Source: Trinickia terrae (GTDB lineage: Bacteria > Pseudomonadota > Gammaproteobacteria > Burkholderiales > Burkholderiaceae). From it: 64,000 bases of DNA. Positions within the stretch are counted from its first letter, which is position 1; each line of letters starts with the position of its first letter. This document shows positions 42,887 to 51,728 of the stretch, piece after piece. The notes below the pieces were generated by a model. The model worked only from the letters and a program-made list of their open reading frames with translations, ran no database searches and was not told the origin of the DNA. The position numbers were made by a program, and so were the translations under genes. The stretch lies in assembly GCF_005144415.1 (NCBI RefSeq), contig NZ_SWJE01000010.1, positions 124,001-188,000 of the forward strand, given 5' to 3'.

Positions 42887-43951
42887 TCAGCGAGGCGATT
42901 CCGCTGCGGGCTCCGCGTCACGCTCGACGCTGCGCGCCGGAACGGCCGCAGGCGCCATCCGCGCATGCTCGTCGGCCTGGGCGAGCGCATGGCGGCGCGC
43001 GCGGTAAATCTCGGCAAGCTGCCACGAGCCGAGCGCGAGGCAGCCGAACAGCACTTCGCGCATGCGCTTCACGAGCGCGAGCGAAAGCGCCACGTCGTGA
43101 TTGACGCCGAACATCTGCGCGAGCAAGACCACCGCCACCTCCTGGATGCCGAGCCCCGCCGGCACCATGAAAGCGGCGTGGCGCACGGCCTGTGTCAGCG
43201 CCTCGATCGCGACCGCGCCGCCGAGCGACACCGGATGGCCCAGCATCCGTAGCGCCCAGTAGGTCTCGAGCGCGCCGATCACATAGCCGGAAAGCTGCCA
43301 GAGGAACGAGCGGAACATGAGGCCGGTGCGGCACATCAAGGCGTCGATCTCGGCGTCGAGACGCTGGCCGTCGATGCCTTGCAGCAGGCGATGCTCGCTG
43401 CCGAGCACGCGCGCCGCGAAGCGCTCGATCGCATGGAACACACCGCCGCGCCGCAGCAGCAGGACCGCGAGCACCGGCAGCGGCAGCGAGAGCAGAAGCG
43501 CGAGGCCAATCGTCTTGCCGCCGCCGTTATGCGTCGATGCAAGAATCAGTACGAGCCCGAGCGCGGAGAACGCGTATTGGACGGCGATCGTCACGAGCAC
43601 CTCGACGACTACCGACGCGGTGACGGCGCTCGCGTCGCGCACGCGCCAGCGCGCGAGGCGAATGCCGACGAGCTCGCCGCCGATGCCCGCAGACGGCAGC
43701 AGCCGCGAGACCGCTTCGCGCACGGTCGCGATCCACCAGAGGAAGGCGAGCGAGGCACGCTTGCCGAGCAGCAGATGCCACGCGTACGCATCGAGCAGAA
43801 GCGGCAGCGCATGGAACGGCACGAGCCAGAGCAGCACGGGGCCAGCCTCGCCGATCACGTGCATCACGTCGCCGACGCCTTCTTTCAGCACGAGCGCGAT
43901 CAGGATCGCGATGCCGGCCGGCCAGCCGGCGCGCTTCACCCACACCATCAT
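42887..43951 (-). CDS. hpnL: Hopanoid-cluster flippase-like membrane protein
   Basis: A 354-residue polytopic membrane protein of the lysylphosphatidylglycerol-synthase transmembrane family (UPF0104). Hydrophobic segments recur (AGIAILIALVLKEG; VLLWLVPFHALPLLLDAYAW; IGLALLLSLPLPVLAVLLL), with the conserved SRLLPSAGIGGELVGIRLAR and AAFMVPAGLGIQEVAVVLLA motifs of the family. Placed directly after hpnK with a 4-bp overlap, it corresponds to HpnL, suggested to move hopanoid intermediates or products across the inner membrane. Its C-terminus is a soluble, Ala/Arg/Glu-rich tail. Confidence 0.88.
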   Translation of the reverse strand: MMVWVKRAGWPAGIAILIALVLKEGVGDVMHVIGEAGPVLLWLVPFHALPLLLDAYAWHLLLGKRASLAFLWWIATVREAVSRLLPSAGIGGELVGIRLARWRVRDASAVTASVVVEVLVTIAVQYAFSALGLVLILASTHNGGGKTIGLALLLSLPLPVLAVLLLRRGGVFHAIERFAARVLGSEHRLLQGIDGQRLDAEIDALMCRTGLMFRSFLWQLSGYVIGALETYWALRMLGHPVSLGGAVAIEALTQAVRHAAFMVPAGLGIQEVAVVLLAQMFGVNHDVALSLALVKRMREVLFGCLALGSWQLAEIYRARRHALAQADEHARMAPAAVPARSVERDAEPAAESPR

Positions 43952-44847
43952 GACGTCGGCGCCCCCGGCACGCTCGCGCGGCGCCCCTTGCCGAACACGT
44001 CGGCAAAACCGCCGCGCGCCGCCGGGCCGACGCCGGCCGCGGCAAGCGCGGCCGCGACGCGCGGCGAAAGCAGCGCGTCGAGCTCATCGGCATGCCGGTA
44101 TGCGTGCATCGAGGCAGTCAGCGGCGCATCCCCCGCCTCCGCCGGATGACAGTAGATCTCGCCGACGCCGCGCGGCAGGCGCGCGATCGCATCGAGCAGC
44201 ACGGCTTCGTCCATGCCGCCCGTGTTGGCGATGCCGACGACGTAATCGTTGTGCGCGATCCCCGCGCGCTCGAGCCGCGAGCGCACGAGCGCGATCCAGG
44301 GCTTGAGCCACCACGGCTCGTTCGCCTCGGCCGGCAGCCGCACCGCGGCGAGCCCGTAGTCGCGGCCGATCGAGAGGATCAGCGAGAGCACGGTCGGATG
44401 CAGGTGGAAATGCTTGTGCGTGTTGACGTGGTCGAGCGGCAGCCCGGTTGCGGCAAACGCTTCGAACTGGGCGCGGATCTCGCGGGCGAGTTGCGCGCGC
44501 ACGGCAGGAAGGAAGAAGAAACGGAAACCGTCGCGCACCATGTTGTCGCCGAAGCGCCCATCGGGGCCGACGAGCGCCGGAATCTCGGCAGGCGGCAAAG
44601 CCGCCGGGCCGTCGGCGAGCACGAGATGCAGGCCGACGCGCAGGCTCGGCAGCGCTCGCGCGCGCTCCACTGCGTCACGCGCGGCCGGCGCGCTCACCAT
44701 CAGGCTCGCCGCGGTCAACACGCCCTCGCGATGCGCGCGCTCGACCGCCGCATTGACGCGCTCATGCAGGCCGAAGTCATCGGCCGTGAAAATCAGCGCG
44801 CGTTCAGCCGGTGCGGGAATCGCGGGCGCCGGCCCCGTCGAAGACAT
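43948..44847 (-). CDS. hpnK: Hopanoid-cluster YdjC/ChbG-type deacetylase
   Basis: A 299-residue YdjC-family hydrolase. Metal ligands are visible: FTADDFGLHERVN with paired aspartates near residue 22, and LDHVNTHKHFHLHPTV with the histidine cluster near residue 140. In the hopanoid pathway HpnK removes the N-acetyl group from the acetylglucosamine put on bacteriohopanetetrol by HpnI, giving BHT glucosamine. It lies 6 bp downstream of hpnJ and overlaps hpnL, consistent with a common transcript. Confidence 0.92.
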   Translation of the reverse strand: MSSTGPAPAIPAPAERALIFTADDFGLHERVNAAVERAHREGVLTAASLMVSAPAARDAVERARALPSLRVGLHLVLADGPAALPPAEIPALVGPDGRFGDNMVRDGFRFFFLPAVRAQLAREIRAQFEAFAATGLPLDHVNTHKHFHLHPTVLSLILSIGRDYGLAAVRLPAEANEPWWLKPWIALVRSRLERAGIAHNDYVVGIANTGGMDEAVLLDAIARLPRGVGEIYCHPAEAGDAPLTASMHAYRHADELDALLSPRVAAALAAAGVGPAARGGFADVFGKGRRASVPGAPTS

Positions 44848-44853
44848 CCCGCT

Positions 44854-46275
44854 TTACGCCTCGTGCGCGCGCAGGAAGCGGAAGAACTCGACGCCTTCGC
44901 GCAGGCGCCGCTTCATCATGTCCCAGCTCGTCAGCATTTCGCGGACGATTTCCCAGATCTTCGAGGGACGGAAGTAGAACTCGCGATAGAACTGCTCGAG
45001 GTGGTGATAGATGTCTTCGCGCGACAGGTGCGGATAGCCGATCGCCGCAAGCTGTACGCCTTCCTTGCTGACGAGGTTGATGACCTTGTTCTCTTCGAGC
45101 CAGCCGTTGTCGACAGCCTGCTTGTAGAGCGTCGTGCCCGGATACGGAGCGGCAAGCGACACCTGGATCGTGTGCGGATTGATTTCCTTCGCGTACTCGA
45201 TCGTCTTCTTGATCGTTTCCTGCGTCTCGCCCGGCAGGCCGAGGATGAAGGTGCCGTGAATCTTGATGCCGAGCTTCTTGCAGTCCGCGCTGAAGCGGCG
45301 CGCGAAGTCCGTGCGCACGCCCTTCTTGATGTTCACGAGGATCTGGTCGTCACCGGATTCGAAGCCCACGAGCAAGAGGCGCAGGCCGTTTTCCTTCATG
45401 ACCTTGAGCGTCGCATACGGCACGTTGGCCTTGGCGTTGCACGACCACGTCACGCCGAGCTTGCCGAGCCCGCGCGCGATCGCTTCGGCGCGCGGCGCGT
45501 CGTCGGTGAAGGTGTCGTCGTCGAACATGACCTCCTTCACTTCCGGCATGTTGTCGCGAATCCACTTCACTTCCTCGATCACGTTCTCGACCGAACGCGT
45601 GCGGTAGCGGTGGCCGCTCACCGTCTGCGGCCACAGGCAGAAGGTGCAGCGCGACTTGCAGCCGCGGCCCGTGTAGATCGAAACGTACGGGTAGTTCAGG
45701 TAGCCGATGAAGTAGTTGTCGATCTTGAGATCGCGCTTGTAGACGGGCGCGACGAACGGCAGCTCGTCCATGTTTTCCAGGATCGGGCGCGCTTCGTTGT
45801 GCTCGATCGAGCCGTCTTTCGCGCGCCAGCTCAGGCCCTTGATCTCCGGGAACGGCTTGCCTTCGGCGATTTCCTTGCAGGTGAAGTCGAATTCTTCGCG
45901 GCAGACGAAATCGATCGCTTCGGTCGCCGTGAGCGAGTTGTGCGGATCGACCATCACCTTCGCGCCGACCATGCCGACCAGGATCGACGGCTTGTGCTTT
46001 TTCAGGTCCTGGGCGAACAACGCGTCCGTCGGGAACGACGGCGTGCTCGTGTGGATGAAGACGAGGTCGTACTCCTCGGCGATCTTGAGCGTTTCCTCGA
46101 CCGACATGCCGTCGGCGGGCGCATCGATCACACGGCTGCCCGGCACCATGGCGGCAGGCTGCGCGAGCCATGTCGGGTACCAGAACGAGCGGATCTCGCG
46201 CTTCGCCTGGTAACGCGAACCGGCTCCGCCATCGAAGCCGTCATAGGACGGGGCCTGCAAAAACAGCGTTTTCAT
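44854..46275 (-). CDS. hpnJ: Hopanoid-cluster radical SAM enzyme (BHT cyclitol ether synthase)
   Basis: A 473-residue radical SAM protein. The iron-sulfur motif CxxxCxxC is GRGCKSRCTFCLWPQ near residue 210; the N-terminal 150 residues form a B12-binding-like region (GAKVMVDPHNSLTA), and the SAM barrel continues with DDDTFTDDAPRAEAI, HGTFILGLPGETQETIKKTI. In B. cenocepacia HpnJ converts BHT glucosamine into BHT cyclitol ether by ring contraction of the sugar. Start at 46275 (MKTLFLQAPSYDGFDG, the family N-terminus); an extension to 46308 is unneeded. The 161-bp gap upstream to hpnI may hold a separate promoter. Confidence 0.95.
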   Translation of the reverse strand: MKTLFLQAPSYDGFDGGAGSRYQAKREIRSFWYPTWLAQPAAMVPGSRVIDAPADGMSVEETLKIAEEYDLVFIHTSTPSFPTDALFAQDLKKHKPSILVGMVGAKVMVDPHNSLTATEAIDFVCREEFDFTCKEIAEGKPFPEIKGLSWRAKDGSIEHNEARPILENMDELPFVAPVYKRDLKIDNYFIGYLNYPYVSIYTGRGCKSRCTFCLWPQTVSGHRYRTRSVENVIEEVKWIRDNMPEVKEVMFDDDTFTDDAPRAEAIARGLGKLGVTWSCNAKANVPYATLKVMKENGLRLLLVGFESGDDQILVNIKKGVRTDFARRFSADCKKLGIKIHGTFILGLPGETQETIKKTIEYAKEINPHTIQVSLAAPYPGTTLYKQAVDNGWLEENKVINLVSKEGVQLAAIGYPHLSREDIYHHLEQFYREFYFRPSKIWEIVREMLTSWDMMKRRLREGVEFFRFLRAHEA

Positions 46276-46436
46276 GGGTGCTCCGGCAACTTGCATGGGG
46301 CTTTTCACTTGAATGATTAAAAACTTGAACGAGGCGCTTCGGGGATCACAGCCCCACGGCCCGTATGGCCATAAGGCACCTTAACGCGCGAGCGGCCGAT
46401 TCCGCCGACCGCTCTTCCTAATTTGTCTAATGTGTC

Positions 46437-47642
46437 TTAAGAACCTTCCGATCCTTCGACCACCGAGGCTCGCGGCGCGGTCACCACGGTCACGCGCGCG
46501 CCGCGCCAGACCACGTACGAGCCGAACGCCGCGACGAGCCATTGCAGCGCGAGCAGCACATCGCGCAGCGGCACGAGCGGCAGGTCGCGCCAGAACGTGC
46601 CCTCCGGGGCCTGCCGCGCGCTGCGCGCATGAAGCGCGATGCGCGCGAGCACGCCCGCGCCGGTGCTGGCCGCCAGCACCCAGTCGCGCAGCGAGCCGGT
46701 GAAGCCTTCGAAGCCGTGCGCGAGCAGTACGCCGGCGACGAGCCAAGGCGTCGTGAACGTGATGAACAGGAACGCGAAGCCGAGCGGATTGATCGAGCGG
46801 ATGGTGCGCAGCCAGCGCGTCTCGCGCAGCCAGAGCGTGGAGAGATCGGGCTCGATGACGTCGGTGGCGACAGTCACTTCCGAGAGCACCGTGGAGAGGC
46901 CGAGCCGGCGCACGTGCTCGGCGAGCCAGTAGTCGTCGGCGAGATCGTCCTTGAGCGCCCAGAAGCCGCCGATTTGCTCGAGCGTCTCGGCGCGCAGCGC
47001 GAGCGTCGCGCCGAAGCCGAAGTCGGTCGAGCCGCCCGCGTGCGCGACGCGCACCGACGGCGCAAACCACTCGTTGATGAACAGCGCGCCGACGCGCGGC
47101 CAGAAGCCGCCCACGCTGACCGCGTGATAGAGGCAGGTCACGATGCCGACCTCACGGTTCGCGAGCGGCGCCGTGACGGTTTCGAGGTAGTCCGGCTCGA
47201 CGGCGATGTCGCTGTCGGCCACGATGATGACCTCGTGCTTGGCGCGCTCAGCCATGTTGATGAGGTTGCTCACCTTCAGGTTCTGGCCGTGCACGCGCGA
47301 ATCGACGACCAGCTCGATATCGAGCGACGGATACGCCGCCTGCAGCCGCCGCACTACGGCGATGGCCGGATCGGCCGGCGAAGATACGCCGAACAGCAAT
47401 TGGAAGCGCGGATGGTTCTGCTCGCAGAACGTCGCGAGATTCTCGTAGAGGCGCGGCTCGGCGCCGCACAAGGGCTTGAGCACGGAAACCGGCAGCGCGG
47501 CCAAGGCGCCGCGGCCGCGGCGCCTCGCGCGCTCGGCCGCCGACGGACCGGCGGACAGCGCCGCGGCCGCCACCGCCACATAGATCGCCGCCACGCTGCA
47601 CAGCAGGACCAGCACCCAGTCCGACAAGGAGACCACCGTCAT
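46437..47642 (-). CDS. hpnI: Hopanoid-cluster glycosyltransferase (ceramide glucosyltransferase type)
   Basis: A 401-residue membrane glycosyltransferase of the GT2/GT21 type. It has an N-terminal membrane helix (DWVLVLLCSVAAIYVAVAA), the nucleotide-sugar core VSVLKPLCGAEPRLYENL and IIVADSDIAVEPDYL (DxD-like), an acceptor-side acidic motif DDLADDYWLAEHVRR, and an LRETRWLRTIR motif analogous to QxxRW; C-terminal helices anchor it. HpnI adds N-acetylglucosamine to bacteriohopanetetrol. Start at 47642; the longer frame to 47762 is Arg-rich and unsupported. It is the first gene of the hpnI-J-K-L run. Confidence 0.93.
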   Translation of the reverse strand: MTVVSLSDWVLVLLCSVAAIYVAVAAAALSAGPSAAERARRRGRGALAALPVSVLKPLCGAEPRLYENLATFCEQNHPRFQLLFGVSSPADPAIAVVRRLQAAYPSLDIELVVDSRVHGQNLKVSNLINMAERAKHEVIIVADSDIAVEPDYLETVTAPLANREVGIVTCLYHAVSVGGFWPRVGALFINEWFAPSVRVAHAGGSTDFGFGATLALRAETLEQIGGFWALKDDLADDYWLAEHVRRLGLSTVLSEVTVATDVIEPDLSTLWLRETRWLRTIRSINPLGFAFLFITFTTPWLVAGVLLAHGFEGFTGSLRDWVLAASTGAGVLARIALHARSARQAPEGTFWRDLPLVPLRDVLLALQWLVAAFGSYVVWRGARVTVVTAPRASVVEGSEGS

Positions 47643-48464
47643 TGAGCGCCTCCCGCGGCGCGCATGCCACACGCGGCCGCCGCCGTTGCGGGAACCAGAC
47701 TCTTCAAATTGTGAAATGACACGTTCGCTGCTCCTTCGTTTTGCGTGCCGCCGCGGCGCCACGGCATTTGCCGGCGCGGCTTTGCCACGCTACACAGCCG
47801 GATTCCGGCGTTGCGGTGCGGGCGCAGCGAGCGCGACGCGACAGAACGCGAAAGCTTGCGCCGGACGAGCCGGCCCTCACGGGAAACCGATGGGCCAGCC
47901 AGTCGCGCGGTGCTTTCTGCTCTGTTGATGCGGGGCAAGGCTGCGAATGCAATGAGTTCGTGAACGAGCGCGGACCTGGCCCCACGCCCGGTTTCGACTG
48001 AACGGAAACCGCAAGTTGGTTTTTGGAATCGTGGAATTTTAGCAGGACATCCGTAAAAACGCTGAGCGCCGCTCTGCAAACTTCTGAAACAGTCTTTCCT
48101 CGTTGGGGGCCAAACCGTTTGCGCATTAATTGCCACAACGCGCGAGGCGCGCCGCAACGGGCGTCCGGCAGGCTTTTGCGGGTGAAAAAGCCTCATTCGG
48201 CGAGTCGTTGCGCTTTTACACCGCTTTAATTTTGTCTTGACAATTTCCGGCATTTCAGATGCCGAAACTGGGTTGTTCACGGATTCAAAACGGATGAATT
48301 CGCCGGCGGACATTGCCGCCTCTCGCGCAAACAATCCGACCCGAATTCGACCGCCGCAGCCTGCACCGCGCCAGCATCCCTGCGGCGCACAGGGGCTTGA
48401 CGCGCCCGCCAGCAGCGCAGGCGGCGCTTTGGCACAATCGAGCCCCGACCTCGGAGCACGCCAC
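47643..48464. other. Long intergenic region between hpnI and a divergent oxidoreductase gene
   Basis: 822 bp. Open frames exist on both strands (including a long one on the minus strand) but none shows protein-family character, a ribosome site or the third-position GC bias of neighbouring genes, so I do not call a gene. A hairpin lies at 48248-48264 (CGGCAT, 5-nt loop, ATGCCG), flanked by TTT and AAA, with TTGACA just before it at 48237-48242; this could be an operator or a small terminator. The region must carry the promoters of hpnI and of the gene at 48465. Confidence 0.45.
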
Positions 48465-49487
48465 ATGATTCCCTTTTCCGTCCTGGACCTCTCCCCGATC
48501 GCCGCCGGCGCGACCGCGGCGCAGGCGCTCGCGAACACGCTCGATCTCGCTCAGCACGCCGAGCGCTGGGGCTACCGGCGCTACTGGCTCGCCGAGCACC
48601 ACAACATGCCCGGCATCGCGAGCGCGGCGACCGCCGTCGTGATCGGCCACGTGGCCGGCGGCACCCAGACCATCCGCGTCGGCTCGGGCGGCATCATGCT
48701 GCCGAACCACGCGCCGCTCGTGATCGCCGAGCAGTTCGGCACGCTCGCCTCGCTCTACCCGGGCCGCATCGACCTGGGGCTCGGCCGCGCGCCCGGCACC
48801 GACCAGACGACCGCCCGCGCGCTGCGGCGCGACCTCGCGAGCAGCGCGGAGTCGTTTCCCGACGACGTCGTCGAGCTGCAGCGCTACTTCGCCGCCCCCG
48901 CGCCCGGCCAGCGCGTGCGCGCGGTGCCGGGCGCGGGGCTCGACGTGCCGCTCTGGCTGCTCGGCTCGAGCCTCTTTTCCGCGCAGCTCGCGGCGGCGCT
49001 CGGGCTGCCGTTCGCGTTCGCCTCGCATTTCGCCCCCGATCACCTGATGACGGCACTGCACGTCTACCGCACGCAATTCCGGCCGTCGGCGGCGCTTGCC
49101 AAGCCTTATGCGATGGTCGGCGTCAATGTGTTCGCGGCACAGACCGACGGGCAGGCGCAGCGCCTGTTCACCTCACTGCAGCAGCAGATCCTGAACCTGC
49201 GGCGCGGCACGCCGGGGCAGCTCCAGCCGCCCGTCGACCGGCTCGAAGCGTCCGAGTTCGAGTTGTCGAGCCTCGCGCACTCGCTCGCCTATTCGGCGAT
49301 CGGCTCGCGCGACACGGTGCGTGCCGGTCTTGCATCGATCATCGAGCAGACCGGCGCCGACGAGCTGATTCTCTCGGGGTCGATTTACGACCATGCGGCG
49401 CGGCTGCAGTCGTTCGAAATCGCTGCGCAGGTGCGCGCGGAACTGGCGGACGCCGGGACGGCTCGCCCCGCAGGCGGTGGTCAGTAA
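48465..49487 (+). CDS. Luciferase-like (LLM class) flavin-dependent oxidoreductase
   Basis: A 340-residue (beta/alpha)8 flavoprotein of the bacterial luciferase superfamily, YhbW-like group. [19 protein letters not shown] is the characteristic first strand, then [19 protein letters not shown] and [37 protein letters not shown] marks the FMN phosphate region. It would use reduced FMN to oxidise an unknown substrate. ATG 48465 starts exactly at the first strand; the frame is open upstream to 48237 but that part lacks similarity. It is convergent with the alpha/beta hydrolase gene, 28 bp away, and has no obvious partner genes. Confidence 0.9.
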   Translation: MIPFSVLDLSPIAAGATAAQALANTLDLAQHAERWGYRRYWLAEHHNMPGIASAATAVVIGHVAGGTQTIRVGSGGIMLPNHAPLVIAEQFGTLASLYPGRIDLGLGRAPGTDQTTARALRRDLASSAESFPDDVVELQRYFAAPAPGQRVRAVPGAGLDVPLWLLGSSLFSAQLAAALGLPFAFASHFAPDHLMTALHVYRTQFRPSAALAKPYAMVGVNVFAAQTDGQAQRLFTSLQQQILNLRRGTPGQLQPPVDRLEASEFELSSLAHSLAYSAIGSRDTVRAGLASIIEQTGADELILSGSIYDHAARLQSFEIAAQVRAELADAGTARPAGGGQ

Positions 49488-49515
49488 TCGGTTGGACGAG
49501 CGTCAGGCGGCAAGC

Positions 49516-50559
49516 TCACGGCTGCGCCGCCAGCCAGTCGAGCAACGCCTTGTGGAACGCCGGCGGGTCTTCCATCTGTGGCGCGTGCCCATAGCCGGGA
49601 AACTCGACGAGCGTCGCATGCGGGATCGCCGCCCGCGCCAGCTTGGCGAGTTCCGGGTAGTGGCCAAGATTCGCGCGCACCTCGGGCGGCGCGAAATCCT
49701 TGCCGATCGCCGTGGCGTCCTTGTCGCCGACGACAAGGAGCGTCGGCATCGTCAGGTTGCCCAGCTCGTAGACCACCGGCTGCGTATAGATCATGTCGTA
49801 GATGAGCGCCGAGTTCCGCGCGACGATCTCCTTGTCCGGCCCGCGGTACAGCCCCGCCAGCATCTGCACCCAGGGCTCGTATTGCGCGCGCCATTGCCCC
49901 GCGTAGTAGGTTGCCTGCTCGTAGCGGCGGATGCCGTCGGCGGTCGTCTCCAGCTCGCGCGCGTACCACTGGTCGACGGTGATCGGCGGCACGCCCTTCG
50001 CCTTCCAGTCCTCCAGGCCGATCGGGTCGACCAGCGCGAGCCGACGGGTTTCCTGCGGGTACATCAGCGCATAGCGGATCGCCAGCATGCCGCCCGTAGA
50101 GTGGCCGACGATCGTCGCCTCGGTCACGCCGAGCGACTGGAGCAGCGCATGCGTGTTGTGCGCGAGCTGCTGAAAGCTGTACTGGTAGTGCGCCGGCTTG
50201 CTCGATTTGCAAAAGCCGATCTGGTCGGGCGCGATGACGCGGTAGCCCGCCGCCGCGAGCGCCTCGATCGTCTCGCCCCAGGTCGCCGCGCAGAAATTCT
50301 TGCCGTGCAGCAGCACGACGGTGCGGCCGTTCGGCTTCTCGGGCTTGACGTCCATGTACGCCATCTGCAGCGTTTCCTGCTGTGACGTGAACGCGTAGTG
50401 CTCGACCGGCGCCGGATAGGCGAAGCCTTCCAGCTCGGGGCCGTAGGCAGGGCCGTGGTCGGCGTCAGCGGCTCCCGCGGGCGATGGCGGCAGGATCGAT
50501 GCGGCAGCGCAAACAACCGGCAACAGCCGGGCGAGCAAACAGCGGAATTTGACGATCAT
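49516..50559 (-). CDS. Exported alpha/beta hydrolase
   Basis: A 347-residue alpha/beta-hydrolase with a signal peptide (KFRCLLARLLPVVCAAASIL, cleavage after AGAA near residue 31). The oxyanion turn is VVLLHGKNFCAATW, the nucleophile elbow GHSTGGMLA, the acid is probably in LLVVGDKDATA and the histidine in FPGYGHAPQMEDP. These are all in the order expected for the family. It should act in the periplasm or outside on an ester, lactone or epoxide; the substrate is unknown. The start at 50559 gives the clean signal peptide; the frame continues to 50652. Confidence 0.9.
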   Translation of the reverse strand: MIVKFRCLLARLLPVVCAAASILPPSPAGAADADHGPAYGPELEGFAYPAPVEHYAFTSQQETLQMAYMDVKPEKPNGRTVVLLHGKNFCAATWGETIEALAAAGYRVIAPDQIGFCKSSKPAHYQYSFQQLAHNTHALLQSLGVTEATIVGHSTGGMLAIRYALMYPQETRRLALVDPIGLEDWKAKGVPPITVDQWYARELETTADGIRRYEQATYYAGQWRAQYEPWVQMLAGLYRGPDKEIVARNSALIYDMIYTQPVVYELGNLTMPTLLVVGDKDATAIGKDFAPPEVRANLGHYPELAKLARAAIPHATLVEFPGYGHAPQMEDPPAFHKALLDWLAAQP

Positions 50560-50635
50560 CGGTGGCGTGGCGGCGGCGCGCACCGCGATCGTGCAGCGCC
50601 GCATGCGTCCTGTGCTGATGAGGACCCACACCCTA

Positions 50636-51202
50636 TCAAGGCCACGCGGCATCCGCCAGGCAATCGCCGACGTCGAGCTTCAGGTTTTTCGGATCGCGCG
50701 TGTCATTGGGAACGAAAACCTGATTCGTGGCGGATTGCGGATAGGTGAGATTATTCGAACATAACGCGCTTTGCCCCGGGCCAATTACGATTTCCGCGCC
50801 GACTTTCAATCGGCATTGCTTGACGCGATTCAATGCGCTCCATTCGGGGCAAATGGCATTTGCCGCGCGATAAGTGCCGACCGGGCCCGCGGGCGGATTG
50901 AACGACCACCAGCGTCCGTATTGCGAATTCTGATTGGCCTGATCCCAGACGCGATAGACCGTCAGCGGCTGCGCCACCTTGAAGACCTTCGCATCGCACA
51001 GCCCGCCCTTTCCGGCCGGCTGGACGACTTGCTTGAGGAGGGTGTCGTCCGCGACTTCGACGAGCCCGTACGGCACGTTGATGCTCCCCGTGCAGGCGGC
51101 CGTTTCGACCAGCGGCCCTTCGCCGCCGCTGGGAAATTGCGCGCAGCCCGCCAGCGCGCCCATCCCCGTTACGCATATCAAGATCAGCCAATTCTTTTTC
51201 AT
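50636..51202 (-). CDS. Hypothetical lipoprotein (188 aa, Cys-rich)
   Basis: A 188-residue predicted lipoprotein: KKNWLILICVTGMGALAGC has a hydrophobic core and a lipobox with Cys20 or so. The mature part has six or more cysteines (ACTGS, LCDAKVF, AICPEW, QCRLKV, ALCSNN, GDCLAD), suggesting several disulfides in an extracytoplasmic protein. Aromatic-rich segments (YRVWDQANQNSQYGRWWSF) are notable. I do not recognise the family. The frame is open far upstream to 51454, but the lipoprotein signal defines the start. The codon usage is less GC-rich than flanking genes, so it may be acquired. Confidence 0.7.
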   Translation of the reverse strand: MKKNWLILICVTGMGALAGCAQFPSGGEGPLVETAACTGSINVPYGLVEVADDTLLKQVVQPAGKGGLCDAKVFKVAQPLTVYRVWDQANQNSQYGRWWSFNPPAGPVGTYRAANAICPEWSALNRVKQCRLKVGAEIVIGPGQSALCSNNLTYPQSATNQVFVPNDTRDPKNLKLDVGDCLADAAWP

Positions 51203-51728
51203 GTCATCCCCCGATCGATATCTAAAGTGTGTTTTGGTTTTTTTCATTCCACAAGGAATGAACTCCCCGTAATGCTTATTGCATTGCTCCTGTCGTTCTT
51301 TTAATTCCTTCTGGTCCTGCATTTTGATGAAAATCATCTTAGTACACACCCAAGGGAATACACGGATTTTATTTTTCCCAGACGGGAACATGAATTCGCC
51401 GGCCCGGTGGCCGGGCGCGCATCCTGGTGCCGCATCGCAGCAAATCCGTTGCATCGCTGGCGAAACGCGTCTTGCCGCACAGACAGCCGCGCCGTGCTTC
51501 GTTGAACTGAGTCCGGACGCCGGCCGGACCTCCGTTTGCCGCGCCTCAAGAAAAACGCGACTACCCGCATCAAGCGTTTAGGTGCTAAAACGCTTGAATC
51601 TGCCTGCAAAAGAACAACTGAGACCCAGCGCCGTCTTCGGGGGCTACCTGCATTACCTGCAAGGAATCCGCTTTGCATGGGATCAGAGTAAGCGCTAAAG
51701 CGCTAACTCTGATCGACAGGAGACGAAC
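51203..51728 (+). promoter_or_regulatory. Long leader/intergenic region before glgC with two stem-loops
   Basis: 526 bp without a gene, AT-rich in its left half. On the plus strand it contains a perfect 10-bp stem at 51570-51597 (TCAAGCGTTT with AAACGCTTGA, 8-nt loop). 85 nt further is the dispersed hairpin element at 51670-51719, which ends directly at the glgC ribosome site (AGGAG at 51718-51722). The promoter position is not known; if it lies upstream of 51570 the glgC mRNA has a structured leader. Confidence 0.55.
51670..51719 (+). repeat. Hairpin element before glgC (copy 2 of a dispersed repeat)
   Basis: GCTTTGCATGGG (51670-51681), stem ATCAGAGT (51682-51689), core AAGCGCTAAAGCGCT, stem ACTCTGAT (51706-51713), then CGACAG. 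The stem is eight base pairs, with an inner six-base self-complementary pair AGCGCT/AGCGCT. The copy before aotP (40221-40268) shares the flanks and core in the same orientation to its downstream gene. Two stem positions differ between the copies, each with a compensating change on the other side. Confidence 0.75.

Noticed and set aside
48237..48464. In-frame extension of the luciferase-like gene
   Set aside because: The family begins at the strand encoded right after ATG 48465; the upstream codons have no similarity and contain the palindrome, more like leader sequence.
47639..48538. A 299-codon minus-strand frame in the gap after hpnI
   Set aside because: Overlaps both neighbouring genes, lacks the third-position GC bias of real genes here, and shows no signal peptide, domain or ribosome site.
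51245..51260. CATTCC/GGAATG hairpin near a T-run
   Set aside because: The T-run lies on the wrong side of the stem for a terminator on either strand, and the stem is only six base pairs.
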